Of a stretch of DNA of 64,000 nt, positions 32,818 to 45,430 are shown one piece after another. Under the pieces are notes generated by a model. It was not told the origin of the DNA, ran no database searches, and saw nothing but the letters and a program-made list of their open reading frames with translations. Source of the stretch: Callorhinus ursinus (taxonomy: Eukaryota; Chordata; Mammalia; Carnivora; Otariidae). Position numbers and translations under genes: made by a program. The first letter of the stretch is position 1. Every line of letters starts with the position of its first letter. The stretch spans positions 6,650,012 to 6,714,011 of the forward strand of contig NW_020313044.1 in the NCBI RefSeq assembly GCF_003265705.1, given 5' to 3'.

Positions 32818-33179
32818 ACATACATAGTAGGCTCTTGGAAAACACTTGCCTTGTAAATAGATTAGGAATCCGCCTCTACTTAAAAAATTTACTTGCCTAA
32901 TATAGCTTGGACCCAGTGGACAGGATGCCTTTGGTAAAGCTCTGTCGTTTTTAGTGTGGAGACTACCACTTTGTGAACCACCCCATGAATAAAAAAGTGT
33001 CTTGATGATTCTCTTGGCAGCAAAGTGGCCCAAAGTTTGCCCATCAGAACCTCATCTTCTGGGATCTTCAAAATAGTAGCTTTTAAAACTTTAGGTATTT
33101 CTAAGATTCAGGGAGATGAAAAGAAATTTCAAAATAATTTATTTCATTTTTATTTCATTTTATTTTGCTAATATCGTCT
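32818..33179. other. Unassigned sequence
   Basis: Unique flank of the L1 insertion; no recognised element. Confidence 0.4.
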
Positions 33180-33400
33180 CTAATGATAATGATGTGTTTC
33201 ATTTATCGAATACTCTGCACAGTCACTTTTCTAAGTACCCGGGGACATCTCCTCACTTAACTTTTTACACAGTCATTTTGAGGTAGGTTTTATTACTATC
33301 TCATTTTAAAAATGAGGAAATTGGGGCACTTGGTTTGATGCAAATAGCTAGAGACAGAAGAGCTTCCAACCCAGCTTTTCTGAACCCAAAGCGCACTCCT
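33180..33400 (-). mobile_element. MIR, near full length
   Basis: Antisense MIR in order: TGATAATGATGTGTTTCATT, TTTTGAGGTAGGTTTTATTAC, TAAAAATGAGGAAATTGGGG and CCAACCCAGCTTTTCTGAAC. Confidence 0.75.
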
Positions 33401-34904
33401 CCCTATACAAAAATGTAGAGACAAGCAGATTTAGCATAGCACAGTGGTCAAGTGCTGGGACCCTAATAGTATCATAGTGGGTACATTGTGGATTTTGAGG
33501 GACTCCTGGCAGGCTCCACAGAGGAGAAAAAAAATGAAAAGGAAGAAAAGTGAAAAAGAGAAAGAGAAATGAGTTCAAAACAAGAATATATGCTTTCATA
33601 GTAAGTGTGCAATCAATATTTTTGAATGAATTGAACTATGAAAGACAGAAACAAAGGAGAATTTATGGCAGAGAGTGAAAGAGGGCCATCTTTCATGGCT
33701 TTGGGTTCCATCCTTGGTGTGGAAGAACCGTACACTTAGAGTATAGTTTTTATGAATTGCAGCTTCACTTACTCTCAAGCTGTTTCTGGACCAATTAAGA
33801 AATTCATAAATCTTCACCCACTGATTTTTCTTTCTGGATATAATCAGACCAGAGGACTCTAACTTCCTGAATAGTTATCATACTTCAAATACAATATCAA
33901 AGAAAGAGTAACTTAACTGTAAAACAGCCTGTTTTTCTGATTCTGGGTCTCAGATTCTTATCAGTAAAAGCAGTTGCTCTGGTGTATAAAATATGTTCTT
34001 AAATAACATGAGAGATTATGCCACAGTAGTATGTGAAGGATAGAATGTTTTTGATAATTTCATACAGGCAGAATGATTAAAAAGCCCCTTCACTTCTTCC
34101 TTCTTCATTGTTCTGTCTCTTTTAATTTGGATCCCTTTGGGTTAGCTATAACCAGAGGAACAGACGAGCAGTCTATAGAATGAGCAACAGGATATTGGGA
34201 AATATGGAAATCATTTCTATATTATAGAGGGGAAATCTAATTACCTGTATCTATCATTCATGGGTTTTTCCTCTTCTGTTTTGTTTAGTATTCAGTTATA
34301 TAATTGGCATCATTAGAGCATTAGTGCCTCCTTTCACAAGGCATGTGGTTGCTGGTCATTAGCAATCTTGATAGACATGTCAAAGCAGACCTAAGAGTAT
34401 CAGCAAACTTTCTCTCTACAGCAGAGTAGCTGGCTTTCTCTAGTTAACCCCTTGTTTTCTGCAAATGTCATTGGAATCCTGTTTCGGATGCAAACCCTCT
34501 ATGCTCCAGCTGTTAGTTACTTGAGCCTGGGAAGGGAAGCATTGTTTTTAAAGGCCTGTGAGATGTATGTTAAATCCATTATGATTTGTCGGAAACTCAA
34601 TTAGCACTTTTAAGATTCTCTAGGACCTCCAGGTGGGGAGGAGTTGTTCAGAGATGGAAGTGAATTCTGGGTGTTTCTGTGCTAAGGGCAATGGGGATGG
34701 TCCAAGGTTCAGCCTCTTGTCAAAAATAAAAATTCCAAAAGTGATTAAGATTTTTATGCATGTTATCTCAGCATGATTTGTACCTGTTTGGTTGTCATCA
34801 AAAATATTGGTTGAAATACCTAAAACTCTTCATTACTTAACTCTTTTTTTTCCCTCCTGGCCATTATAATGAGCCAATACACATGTAGTAGGCTAGAAAG
34901 GGAA
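33401..34904. other. Unassigned sequence
   Basis: About 1.5 kb with no recognised repeat, exon or RNA gene. Confidence 0.4.
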
Positions 34905-35010
34905 ACGTTGAGCTCTAGGTTGGCATTCAGGCTCTCCATCAAGTAGCTCTGTGATACTGGAAAGTCATTTCTTCTCTCCATCTCCCGTCCTCTGTTTCAT
35001 GTGAGTTGGT
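34905..35010 (+). mobile_element. Probable MIR fragment
   Basis: CTCTGTGATACTGGAAAGTCA and TCCTCTGTTTCATGTGAGTT resemble the centre of sense MIR. Confidence 0.5.
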
Positions 35011-35333
35011 TGAATTTAGGAATTTAAACTCAAATACTATTGGAGACCTGGAAAAAGAACAGAGAACAAAAGGTAGAAATCAGGTCTGGGGCAATTGGAG
35101 TGTATGTCAACCTGGCCTAAAGGTATTAAAGCCTTAAACACTTAAAAATATCCTGTTACAGATAATATTTCTATGGGCAGTGTTTGGCCATAGCTGTCAG
35201 TTTACCACTCCTAGATTATATGATCTCCATCCCTTTTATTTTTTGGTCTAAATTTTCTGGTTCTACAAAAGATAAATAACAAGGAAATGAAAGACATTAA
35301 TGAAATACCTTTCATCAAAAAAGGAACAAAGCA

Positions 35334-35538
35334 GGCGCCTGGGTGGCTCAGTTGGTTAAGCGACTGCCTTCGGCTCAGGTCATGATCCTGGAGTCCCCGG
35401 ATCGAGTCCCACATTGGGCTCCCTGCTCAGCGGGTAGTCTGCTTCTCCCTCTGACCCTCTTCCCTCTCGTGCTTTCTATCTCTCATTCTCTCTCTCTCTC
35501 AAATAAATAAATAAAATCTTTAAAAAAACAAAAACAAA
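35334..35538 (+). mobile_element. CAN-type SINE
   Basis: Sense copy: GGCGCCTGGGTGGCTCAGTT, GCCTTCGGCTCAGGTCATGA, CCCTCTGACCCTCTTCCCTC, a CT-repeat and AAATAAATAAATAAAATC. Short duplication AACAAAGCA on both sides (35,325-35,333 and 35,539-35,547). The tail subtype matches 19,425 and 58,353. Confidence 0.96.
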
Positions 35539-35547
35539 AACAAAGCA

Positions 35548-36606
35548 AATTATGTGAGAATAAAACCTGACTTAGTTTAGAGAGACCAAAAAAAGACCAG
35601 AGTGTCATAGATAAATATAAGTGGAATGGGAATCGCTAGTATGAGTACTCTTGTTGCGCAGAAAAGACAAGACAACAGAATGCTGAAATGCAACACAAAA
35701 GGCACTTCTCACAGCATCAGTAAATCATTGTCCCACCGTGCTGTGCTCAGCGTTAGTCTGACCCTCATTATGGGAGAATCCAGATGTGGTCAGTGACCCT
35801 TAAAAGGGATGCGAAGAAGCTGAAAGGCACTCAAGCTTAAAAGAATGAAAAAGGGTTTCTTTGGATGAAAGGCTAAAGACATTTGAATTAATTAACCTGG
35901 AGAAAAGAATTTGGGTTAATTACTCTTCAGGGACAGGGTGTATTTTCATGTTGAGAGTGTAGTTTTCTCTCTATTTGTGAGTGAAGATATTAGACTAAGT
36001 GAACCTAAATAAAAGCAGTGGAACTGTGACTATGTATTAGGAGGAATAATATCTTATGTAGTAGGGTGGTAAAATGCTGTAAGGATCTACTGAGAGATAC
36101 TGCCATGTATTGAGAAAAGGTAAGTGATTAATTTGGTTATTCTGAAGGTAAGGAGGGACCTGTCAGCAGTTCAGTTTGGGACCTGTCTTGATTGCTTTTA
36201 CCATTTTTTTTCCAACCACCACCACCTTGTGGTTGTGTCCCTTAATCATAACAGATAGATCTCACACAACATGAGGGCCGAAAGTCTTCTTAAGGTACTG
36301 AAAACAGAAACCTCAAAACCAGTGAGGGTGTCAAAATCTTTTTTTTTTTCTCAGAGCCGTCCTTTTCTGAACTAGTAATCCTTATTTTTATTTCTGTGTG
36401 TTTCACCTGGCCTGTGGAAAACTCTGCATTTAGAGCTCCTTAGAGCAAGAGAACAAACTGACTAACCATCTGTTTACTCCAAGCCTAATTGCCCAGAATA
36501 GAGATTTTGTTATGTCTCTTTTGGGGCACGTGTTCATCTTGATCCAATAAACTGTATCTCGGGGTAAGGTAGGAGCTATGGTAGGTGAATCTACCAGCAT
36601 AGGTGG
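35548..36606. other. Unassigned sequence
   Basis: Nothing recognised; a T run at 36,339-36,349. Confidence 0.4.
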
Positions 36607-37218
36607 TGTTATAGGATGAATGGTATCTCTCAAAATTCATATGTTGAAGCCCTAACCCTCAGTATCTCAGATGACTGTCTTTGGAGATAGGGCCTATAAA
36701 GAGGTAATTCAGGTAAAATGAAGTTGACAAGGTGGGCCCTGATCTGATACAGCTAGTGTCCTTATAAGACCAGGAGATGTAGGCGTGCCTGGGTGGCTCA
36801 GTCGTTTAGCATCTGCCTTCAACTCAGGTCATGATCCCAGGATCCTGGGATCGAGCCCCGCATCGGGCTCCCTGCTCCGTAGGAAGCCTGCTTCTCCCTC
36901 TCCCACTCCCCCTACTTGTGTTCCTGCTCTTGCTGTCTCTCTGTCAAATAAATAAATAAAATATCTTAAAGAAAAAAAAAAAGAACAGGAGATGTAGACA
37001 GACAGAAAGACACCAGGGGCACATATGCACCAAGGAAAGACCATGTGAAGACAAGGAGGGTATCTGTAAGCCCAGGACAGAGGCCTTAGGAGAAACTAAG
37101 CCTGCTCACACCTTGATCTTGGACTTCTAGCCCCCAGAACTGTGAGACAATAAATTTCTGTTGTTTAAGCCACCCAGGCTGTGGTACTTTATTATGGCAG
37201 CCCTAGAAAACTAATATA
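36607..37218 (+). mobile_element. MLT1-type MaLR LTR carrying a SINE
   Basis: TTATAGGATGAATGGTATCT, AAAATTCATATGTTGAAGCC, GGAGATAGGGCCTATAAAGA, then after the SINE CTTGATCTTGGACTTCTAGC, GAGACAATAAATTTCTGTTG and AGCCCTAGAAAACTAATA. This matches MLT1A-like LTRs including the polyadenylation region. Confidence 0.85.
36783..36981 (+). mobile_element. CAN-type SINE inside MLT1
   Basis: Sense copy with TGCCTGGGTGGCTCAGTCG, CTCCCACTCCCCCTACTTG and an A-rich tail. Flanks AGACCAGGAGATGTAG (36,767-36,782) and AGAACAGGAGATGTAG (36,982-36,997) differ at one base. Younger than the LTR it interrupts. Confidence 0.96.
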
Positions 37219-38060
37219 GATGATCAGTATAGTGCTTGGAGAAGTAGAGTTTATTGTGAACTGAATAGACACCCCAAGAAATCTGCTATATCACTATAAT
37301 CATTGTCATTACCTGTATCAACAGTAGGTGATGATTACAGAGACCATAGTGCCCCACCCTCTTGCTAGGAGTTTGTAACTGGGTCCAATATTATGCTTTT
37401 CTAGGTCTGGAACAGAGAATTCAGCAACTCAGTCTTGCTTTGCTTCTAAATCATTCTTAATATTCTCTGGTCTATACTTGATTAGAGTGGAAACTTTAGG
37501 GAAGGGGAAAGTCACAGCATTTGGTACTTTTGCAACCTGGCTGCTGTGACGGGACACCTACCAGAACCATCCCCGCTGCCCCTGCCCAGCAGCATAGCCA
37601 CTGTGTGTCTTGTCCTATCCTCTATGCTTCCATACCTTTGACTACCACTGGTGGAGCTTTGTGTAGGTTGGATTAAGTTCACAACCCACTTCATGCCAGT
37701 GATTGCTACTGGGACTGGCTTCACTATGCTGTGGGCTTTACCACCTCCTCAGAAGGTATAAACCTGTAAGGACTAAGTGACTTTACCTTGGCCTGAATTG
37801 CTCACATCATTTCCTCAATTCTCTGCTTGACTGGGGCTGTGAGGACGTGCCTTGGGATTGTCAGGGAGTGTGGGGCCAACTGTTAGCATTAGTGAGTCTT
37901 ACCTACAACTCCATTTTTCCCTTGGGATCTTGCCCATTTGCTAACAAGCCTTTCTAAAGTTTCCAAAATAGGATTGGATACTCTAGCTGTTATTTATGGA
38001 GGTCAGAGTTTCTCCCCTCTGGGAACTTCCTTGCTGTGTTGTAGGCAGATTCATTCAATT
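37219..38060. other. Unassigned sequence
   Basis: No named element; the 70-codon minus frame at 37,512-37,724 is unsupported. Confidence 0.4.
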
Positions 38061-38074
38061 ACATAGTTATTCTT

Positions 38075-38270
38075 TTTTTTTTTTTTAGATTTTATTTATT
38101 TATTTGAGAGAGACAGATAGTGACAAAGACAGCAAGATATAGCACGAGTGGGGAGGAGAGGGAGAAGCAGGCTGAGCAGGGAGCCCGACGTGGGGCTTGA
38201 TCCCAGGATCCTGGGATCATGACCTGAGCTGAAGGCAGACGTTTAACCGATTGAGCCACCCAGGCGCCCC
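38075..38270 (-). mobile_element. CAN-type SINE with perfect 14-bp TSD
   Basis: Reversed copy; GCAGGCTGAGCAGGGAG shows a small internal deletion relative to others (the CTCCCCGC stretch is lost). Duplication ACATAGTTATTCTT at 38,061-38,074 and 38,271-38,284. Confidence 0.97.
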
Positions 38271-38399
38271 ACATAGTTATTCTTAACGCCTGCTGGAGGC
38301 AAAGAAAAATTCTGTCCCCTCTGATTTCATTTAGGCAGATAATTCCTTTACCCTGAAACAGTTGATGGCTTTTCACTGCTTACAGAATAAAGTCCTATT

Positions 38400-38832
38400 C
38401 CTTTCTTTGATATTCAAAGATTTCTAATCAGACTCCAGCCCACTTTTCTGGCCATGTCCACAGCCACACACCAGCCTTATAAGTCTACTTGCTCTTGCTC
38501 AGTCATTACCTCCGTGCCTTTGGTGGTGTGACTTTCTCTGTCTAAAGCACCTTTCCTCTCATCTCCATCTCTTTCAATTCTGTCCGTCTTTGAAATCCTA
38601 GATCAAGTGTGATCTCCTCTATATAAACCTGCTCAGTCTCTCAAATTGGGATGAATCTCTTCTCCTTGAGTTACCATCATGGTCTTTATAACTCTTAGAG
38701 CCTGGCCTTGCTCACAGCTGCATTATTGTGGTTAAAAGTGTTTACTTTGGCATCTTTCACTCAACTCCTTGGGGACTGGGACAGCATCTTGTCTCCTGTA
38801 GATCTACTGCCCAGTATCCATTCAGTGCTTTT
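38400..38832 (+). mobile_element. L2 3' region
   Basis: Typical L2 pyrimidine-rich order: GACTCCAGCCCACTTTTCTG, CCGTGCCTTTGGTGGTG, AGATCAAGTGTGATCTCCTC, then GGGGACTGGGACAGCATCTTG. Confidence 0.7.
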
Positions 38833-38836
38833 ACAA

Positions 38837-39052
38837 TAATAATTATCATTTATTGAGCATTTACTGTATACCATGCTGTGTGCTAAGAGCGCCACAAACA
38901 TTATTTAATTGGCAATCTTTATTAAATGAAGCCACTAAACTTAGAGAGATTGAGTAACTTCTCCAAAATTAAACTGTTTGCAATTGGTAGAGGCAGAATT
39001 CGAACCCATTTCTCTGACTTCTCTACAAACTAGTCTATAATGCTGCCTTTCA
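38837..39052 (-). mobile_element. MIR, near full length
   Basis: AATAATTATCATTTATTGAGC, TGTGCTAAGAGCGCCACAAAC, GAGAGATTGAGTAACTTCTCC and GGCAGAATTCGAACCCATTT, all antisense MIR. Confidence 0.8.
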
Positions 39053-39107
39053 GTCCTCAATATTTGCATGCTAAATTGATGTGGTTGAAATAGGCTTTCC
39101 ATTTTAT

Positions 39108-39217
39108 TTTATTATTATTATTTTTTTTAAGTAATCTCCGCCTCAACTTGGGGCTCGAACTCACAGCCTCGAGATCAAGAGTCATATGCTCAACCAACTG
39201 AGCCAACAAGGTACCTC
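39108..39217 (-). mobile_element. Older short CAN-type SINE variant
   Basis: TTTTTTTTAAGTAATCTCCG, GGGGCTCGAACTCACAGCC and CCAACTGAGCCAACAAGG. The flanks AGGCTTTCCATTTTA and AGGCTTTACAGTTTA suggest a duplication (39,092 and 39,218). Confidence 0.88.
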
Positions 39218-39233
39218 AGGCTTTACAGTTTAA

Positions 39234-40138
39234 AAATGTATTTATGTTAAGGTGATTTCATAGAATGGCCCCAGTCACTATTTCTGTTGCTGCACTGCCA
39301 CTTTTGCTACCAACTTCCTTTTCTAATTCCCAGCCAAGAAGAAGGTTGCCTGAGAGAAGTTTGGGGAGATTAAGAGCCCCAGCGTGTCATTAAGGATCGA
39401 GGTGCATTGCTGGTCTTGGCTCAGCTGTGCGGTAGCTGAACAAAGGTGATGTGTTAGATGCATTCGCCATGCTAAGGAAAGAACAACTGAATGTTAACCA
39501 GCACATTAATCATGTTGACAGATGGTCTGCCTGGCTTGGGCTCTTAAACAGACTCTTCCTGTCTCACTGCTGTATACCTACTAGTCTGAAGGGAGTGATA
39601 CGAGACACAGGTTTAGATGGGGAGCCAGGCAGCCTTATTAATAGCTAGAGGAATAGATTAGGCTCTCCAGAAATGTAACCGCCTTTATTCTGATCACTTA
39701 AGACACTGACCCTTTTCTTTCTATCATAGCAGTCCCCCCACCAACACACACACACCAGCACATTTAAGATATATGGTCACATTCGAGTCCCACATCAAAA
39801 ATCGTTCCCAATTGCAGCTTCACACATAGCCCTGAAAATGGCTACCGCCAACCAGTCAGGTAAGCATATATTCTGAGGAAATTTTCTGTCCCTTGGCTTT
39901 ATTTCTGTTGGCTCAGTGGGCAGATTCTAATTTGAACCAGGCAAAATTTAGCCTGCCTGAGGCTGGTGGGCAGGTGTATTTTTGTGACTGGGCTGCTTGA
40001 ATTAATTGCTAGGGCAGCCAGATATTCCAGGCTGATGTCACCTCAACATCAAGTTCCATTTGGTGGGGGCTTGGCGTCTTGGTGAATCCCATCTTGCCCT
40101 GGTATGACTCATAATGCCCTCACCTATCATTTGTGAAG
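39234..40138. other. Unassigned sequence
   Basis: Unique-looking; no supported gene. Confidence 0.4.
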
Positions 40139-40220
40139 ATATATATATATGTATATATGATCTGTCCATTTGCCTATCTGTCTAATTATCATTCTATATA
40201 TCATTCCCTATCTATCTATC

Positions 40221-40267
<47 letters not shown>
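40139..40267. repeat. (AT)n then (CTAT)n microsatellites
   Basis: AT units at 40,139-40,158, then CTAT/ATCT units at about 40,207-40,267 with one ATC interruption near 40,220. Confidence 0.95.
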
Positions 40268-40464
40268 ATGCTGAGGCCTACTCAACTTAATGGATAAACT
40301 TGGTTAGGCACAAAGAAAGATAAATTTGCCTCCATTCTCTAATTCTGTGGTGGGGAAGGGTGGAAGAAAGAAACCTGCTAAAGAAAGAAAAGTAGTTAGA
40401 GCCAAAGAGGACAAAGTGTAATAGCCTCCCCCACTGGCCTCTTTTGTTTTTTAATAAGGAAGAG

Positions 40465-40680
40465 AATTAACTTGTATTGAGCCCTACACTGCATTGGCAG
40501 TTTTCACATGGGTCTCACTAAATCCTCACACTAGGTCTTTGAGATGGATTTCATTGCACTTTTTTCAGAGACCGAGAGCCAGAGTGAGTAACATGGCCAA
40601 AGTCACACAGATTGCAAGTGCTGGGGATTTAATGTGGGCTTATCTGATCCTGATGCTCAACTCTGTCTGCTATGATGGAC
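40465..40680 (-). mobile_element. MIR, near full length
   Basis: TTGTATTGAGCCCTACACTG, CTCACTAAATCCTCACAC, AACATGGCCAAAGTCACACAG and GTGCTGGGGATTTAATGTGG match antisense MIR. The 66-codon frame here is a by-product. Confidence 0.75.
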
Positions 40681-42135
40681 TGTTAAATTTCTGAACACAT
40701 TTCACACTGCCTGTTCTCTGAAACAAACCAATTAGTAGTGAGAGGAGGTAAGATGTTAGAAGGAATCAATACATTCTCTTTTACTGCACTGTATAATGGA
40801 CAGTTCTATGCCAAACTGCCCAGAACACTTTATGCACTCTTAGAATACCTAAATTGGAAACTCTTGATCAATACATCCTACAACTCCAGGAGGGAGAATA
40901 CCCACCCAGAGTAACATCCTCTTGACTGAACACCTAGGGCATTCATATCTCCCCTGAGGTTTTTTTCAGGAAGAAAAGATAATAGTGGTTCAAAGTCAAG
41001 CTGATTTCTTGTAAAACCTAGGAGGTGTGATGTGGGTTGACACATTCTTGGAGTATTTTGAATGAAGTCATCATTGGTAACATTTGAGTCTTCCAAACCT
41101 TGTTAGTTTGGGAAATGAGCCAGGTCAACTTGTAATCCTGATGACAGAGTCATGAGACCAGACAAACTTCTGTTGCTGTTTTGGGCCAAAATATTAGTAC
41201 TCGATCCGCTGGAGGTGTGGATACAGATGGCAGGAGAGACCTCAGAGGCATATCCTGGAGGCTACACATCTGCTAAGCTAATCCATAAAGCCATGGCTTC
41301 TTAAATAACTCACATGCTGGCCCTAAATTTGAGACACTCCCAAGGAAATTCTAAGAGAAATGGATGATTTTGGGGTGTGGTTAGTGGGATATGGAGACAC
41401 ACTGATTTGGGAGAACTTACTGAGTAACATGGAAGCAGAAGAAAGGTGGGAGGAGAGGGAGGACAGGAAGATTTGTATACAGTGCAATTTAATTTATTTT
41501 TAGTTCTGCATGGTGTCATTGTGTATATTTAAGAAATAATTTGTGAAATCTTTTTTGGTCTTTTATGAAATTGTTTCTTCCTTTCCAAATGTGCTTTTTC
41601 CTAAGCCAGCAGAAACATAAGTTTTGTTTTTTGAAAAAATACTTAAAAGTCTAATGATTAAAATTGGGTATTAAAGTCTGATTCATATGACTGACCTCTC
41701 CAATACAGAGGAGTTCCATAAGCTTAGAGCTGAACTTCTTGAGTTGGCTGTATTTTTTTGCTTCCCACTTTATGTGGCTGAATTGGTTGGTTGGAAATTG
41801 AAAATTACCAGAACCCAAATGCCCTTGAAAGATCTTAGGGTTTCTTTCTCTCACCCTTGCTCCTGCAACCACCTAATGCTCAGTCCCATTGGGCAGCTCT
41901 GGGGAGTGGAAAAGAACATTCCCCACAGTGCCAAGGTGCACTCTACCTCACAAGACCACAGTGGTGGCCTTGTGGTCTTTTTAAATAGTGCTATAGGTAT
42001 ATTGTAACGCCCATTGCAGGTTGACTTTTCCTGCTCCAAGTCAATCACGGTAATTCTATCTCCCTTTCCATTGATTGGTGTAGATGTGGGCAACCCAGGT
42101 CAGTTGGTCTTCTGAGATTGCCGGAGGCTCTTGAG
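40681..42135. other. Unassigned sequence
   Basis: About 1.45 kb with no confident assignment. The 106-codon plus frame 41,687-42,007 shows no domain and overlaps minus frames of similar length, so it is not called. Confidence 0.4.
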
Positions 42136-42139
42136 ATGC

Positions 42140-42270
42140 CAATCTCTGTGAGACTCCACTTCCCCATCTGTAAAGTGGTGACAATATTAGTATCTAACTC
42201 ATGGATTGTTATAAAGATTACATGAGTTATTGTTTAGTAAGTATCTAGCACATAGTAAACCCATTCAGTG
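42140..42270 (+). mobile_element. MIR 3' half
   Basis: CTTCCCCATCTGTAAAGTGG, GTTATAAAGATTACATGAG and GTATCTAGCACATAGTAAAC are sense MIR. Confidence 0.75.
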
Positions 42271-42322
42271 ACAGGACTATGATTGTCCTTTAAAATTTCT
42301 CTACCTTTGATCCAGACATTCT

Positions 42323-42522
42323 TTTTTTTTTTTTTAAAGATTTTATTTATTTATCTGACAGAGAGAGACAGCGAGAGCAGGAACACAAGTAGGGGGAGTG
42401 GGAGAGGGAGAAGCAGGCTTCCCGCTGAGCAGGGAGTCCGATGTGGGACTCGATCCCAGGACCCTGGGATCATGACCTGAGCCGAAGGCAGACGCTTAAC
42501 GACTGAGCCACCCAGGCACCCT
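42323..42522 (-). mobile_element. CAN-type SINE
   Basis: Reversed copy with GGAACACAAGTAGGGGGAGT and the head GCCACCCAGGCACCC. Flanks GATCCAGACATTCT (42,309-42,322) and GACTTAGACATTCT (42,523-42,536), 12 of 14 matching. Confidence 0.95.
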
Positions 42523-42536
42523 GACTTAGACATTCT

Positions 42537-43179
42537 ACTTCTAGGAAGTATGCTAAAAACATAGAGATGCATGTGAAAATATATAGATGTAGTTATAGAT
42601 AGATGTTTGTCATAGTATTATTTATGATTGGGAACCGAAGTATCCAAGAGTCATCCAAGAATAATTAACAATGAAGTCTTCACTCCAAGAAATGCTCTGA
42701 AGCCATTAAAAATTACATAGAAGAACTTCAGTTAGTGAAAGGGAAAGCAGTTTATGACATGTTATTTAACAAAGAGCAGATTGTTTTCCAAAGATAGATA
42801 AAAATAGATACAACTATCAATAGAAATGTAAGTAAACGTATATGAAGACAAGCAGGATATCCACCAAAAGTAGCAGAAAGATGTTTTTAAAAATTATAGG
42901 CCTTGAAAAACTATATGAGTAGTCCCTATTTAACAGTATTATTTTAAGACAGAAAAATACAGATATTAAAAAAATAAAATCACTTCTGATCTTACAAAAT
43001 GTTAAAATCTGGGAGAAATGACCTTCAAATCTTAAAAGATGATTTCTGTATTCATGTTTCTATTAATAAGCATTTTCAAATCTTTCCTCTATGAAAATGC
43101 ATTGCCATTTTACCTTTTAAACCTTCTAAACATATATATGGTTAAAATCATTTGCCATAGATTTCTGCTGACACTCTCT
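42537..43179. other. Unassigned AT-rich sequence
   Basis: Words such as GTATTATTTATGATTGGGAAC and CTCTGAAGCCATTAAAAATTAC recall old L1 tails, but the match is too weak to delimit. Confidence 0.35.
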
Positions 43180-43285
43180 GATTCAACTCCATTCTGCAAA
43201 TATTTATAAAAAGCCTACTAGATACCAGGCCCTTTGTTAGATGGCTCACAAAAACATATGCTGTCTGCTCTCTTACAATTAAGAT
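43180..43285 (-). mobile_element. L2 3' fragment
   Basis: GCAAATATTTATAAAAAGCC and CTAGATACCAGGCCCTTTG match the antisense L2 end. Confidence 0.6.
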
Positions 43286-44884
43286 TGTATCAAATCATCC
43301 CAAAGCACAGAAAAAGGAAGTGCATGTGACTTGGTTATCTCTGTCAATCAAGGTGGGAACTGGGGTTTCTGCTTCCACGTGTCTCTCTGCCATGTGCACA
43401 GTGGCTGAGCTAAAGAAAGGCTCCTGGACAGTTGCCCAGCCCCATCAGTAATGTCCATCATCCTCCATCCTTAGCACTAGTCACCCTGATTGAACATACA
43501 CAATTGAGGCAAAAATAAAAGTGACTTCCAGTGCAGCTTCCTGGTAACCTCCCCTCCAATCAGGTTGCTGTCTTGTGTCCTTCCATATTGAAATTCTGGA
43601 GCTGCCTCTACCTGTGGAAGGGAGCCAAATCTATTTTAGGCACTTAGTTCACTTTGTTCACTGCATTGGTATGTCCTCAAAATGGAATACGATTTGCAGT
43701 CTGGTTTTTTAGGATGAGCACACAGAAAACAAGAAGAGGGAAATCTTGGTTTGATTTGTTCTCCTTGAAATGAGGTGTCTTTCACAAAGGGAGAGTGTAA
43801 AATAGTGCTAGAGGAACCTCTCTTGGAAGGGGTATAGAGGGTTCCTATTTATCTCCTTCCCTAGCCCTTCTCTCAGGATCTAGAACTGCTGTAGAAACAC
43901 AGTGACAGCACAGATTCCCCTTCTGTGAGAGGAAGTGACAAACTGAGGGAAACTTGTTTTGACTCTTAGGAAGAGCTGTCACATTTATGTCTCCTAAGCA
44001 GTCTGTAAGGGTCGTTTTTAATAACTCTACTTCCACCAATTGCCTTAGGTCAAAAAGTGTAGGTGGGAAAGGTAAACGTGATGATAGCAGAAGGTTGGAC
44101 TGACAAGAAAGAATGGCAGAAGAAAAGGTATACAATGTATGGTGATGTGGTTCCAGGCCACATTCAGGGTATTTTTAGGATACTGAGAAAAGCTGATGGA
44201 ATGTGGTTTTTGAATTGGTGGTGGAAGAGAGTGCGCATGGTTGGGGTATTGGTTTATGTGGCTGTGATGAGATGAGAGATCAGTAGAGAACAAAAAGCAG
44301 AAATACCAAATATACTAAAACCAAAAAAGCACATTAGTATTGATGGGTCAGATTCCTATAGTGTCTATCTGCTGCTAGACGTAACCATTCATAAAATCTC
44401 AACTTCTGCCAACAAAACTTTTCTGTCAAACACAGCCTGTTTATAGCGTCTTAAGCTCTAGGTGAACATCTTTACCTTGATGGCTTTGGGGCCCCTGGTA
44501 CATGAAAGAGCCTTGGACTGTCACGTGATCACACATGAAAATACCCAACCCATCCCTGAGTTTTGTTATCAGAGGGTAGATAAAAATTTAGAAAGTGCAC
44601 CCACTGTTTGTTTTCAAATTATGTTGACAGGAGCAACTGCTTCAGATTTATGAATGCTTTTACTTTAATTTGATGGTACCCAACCAAGATTTAGGTAGAT
44701 CTTATAAACAGTACTACGTTTCCCTGCTTGGAAATCAGGGAGTGATGACTGCCTTCTTTATGGTTACAACATCCTTGTCGTGGCAAGCTGAAAATTTATG
44801 TGATAAAATTGATCCATGTGGGTAGTCAGTCTGGAATATTCAGAGCCTCCAGAACTATTTTTGTCTCTCAGTAGTAGTGGTAGT
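43286..44884. other. Unassigned sequence
   Basis: No confidently named element; short frames near 43,845-44,293 overlap on both strands and are unsupported. Confidence 0.4.
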
Positions 44885-45125
44885 GGTTGTGGTGGTGGTA
44901 GTAAACATTTACTGAGCCCACGGTATGCCAGATACTGTCAGATATTTTCATACTGAAAGGGCTCTGGAATTAGTGTTTGGCACGTACTATCTCATTTTGT
45001 TGTCACTGTAACCCATTGAGGTAGATGCTATTATTATTTCTGCATTTTACAGACCAAAAACTGAGATTTAAAGGGATCTGTTACTTTGTTTTAAGATCAT
45101 CCAGGATAAATAGCTGATTTTGACT
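44885..45125 (-). mobile_element. MIR, near full length
   Basis: TAAACATTTACTGAGCCCACG, CATTGAGGTAGATGCTATTA and CATTTTACAGACCAAAAACTG are antisense MIR. Confidence 0.75.
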
Positions 45126-45334
45126 TAGCCTAATATCCGGCACTATGTAGTTAAACACCCATTTATAATAATCACACAAGAGACTGGAATTGTCTGAATT
45201 ATTTCCCTCTTTCTTTTAATTCACTGGGAACAAAAGAAATTTGGCAATTAGCAGGTTTATTAACCAGTGCAGGTGATTAATATAAATATTATAGTCAGAC
45301 CCCAGAGTATTTGGATGGTATTGGAAGTACTGTG

Positions 45335-45430
45335 TTCTTCTTTTCTTTTCTTTTTTCTTTTCTCCTTCCCTCCCTCCCTTCCCTCCTCCCTCCCTTCCTC
45401 CTTCCTCCCTTCCTTCCCTTCTTTCTTTTT
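45335..45430. repeat. 96-nt pure pyrimidine tract
   Basis: From 45,335 to 45,430 there is no A or G on the plus strand: TTTTC-rich first, then CCCT/CCTT-rich. Flanked by G at 45,334 and 45,431. The lysine/arginine/glutamate-rich frames here are artefacts of it. Confidence 0.97.

Noticed and set aside
41687..42007. 106-codon plus-strand frame
   Set aside because: Opposite-strand frames cover the same region and no recognisable protein features were found.
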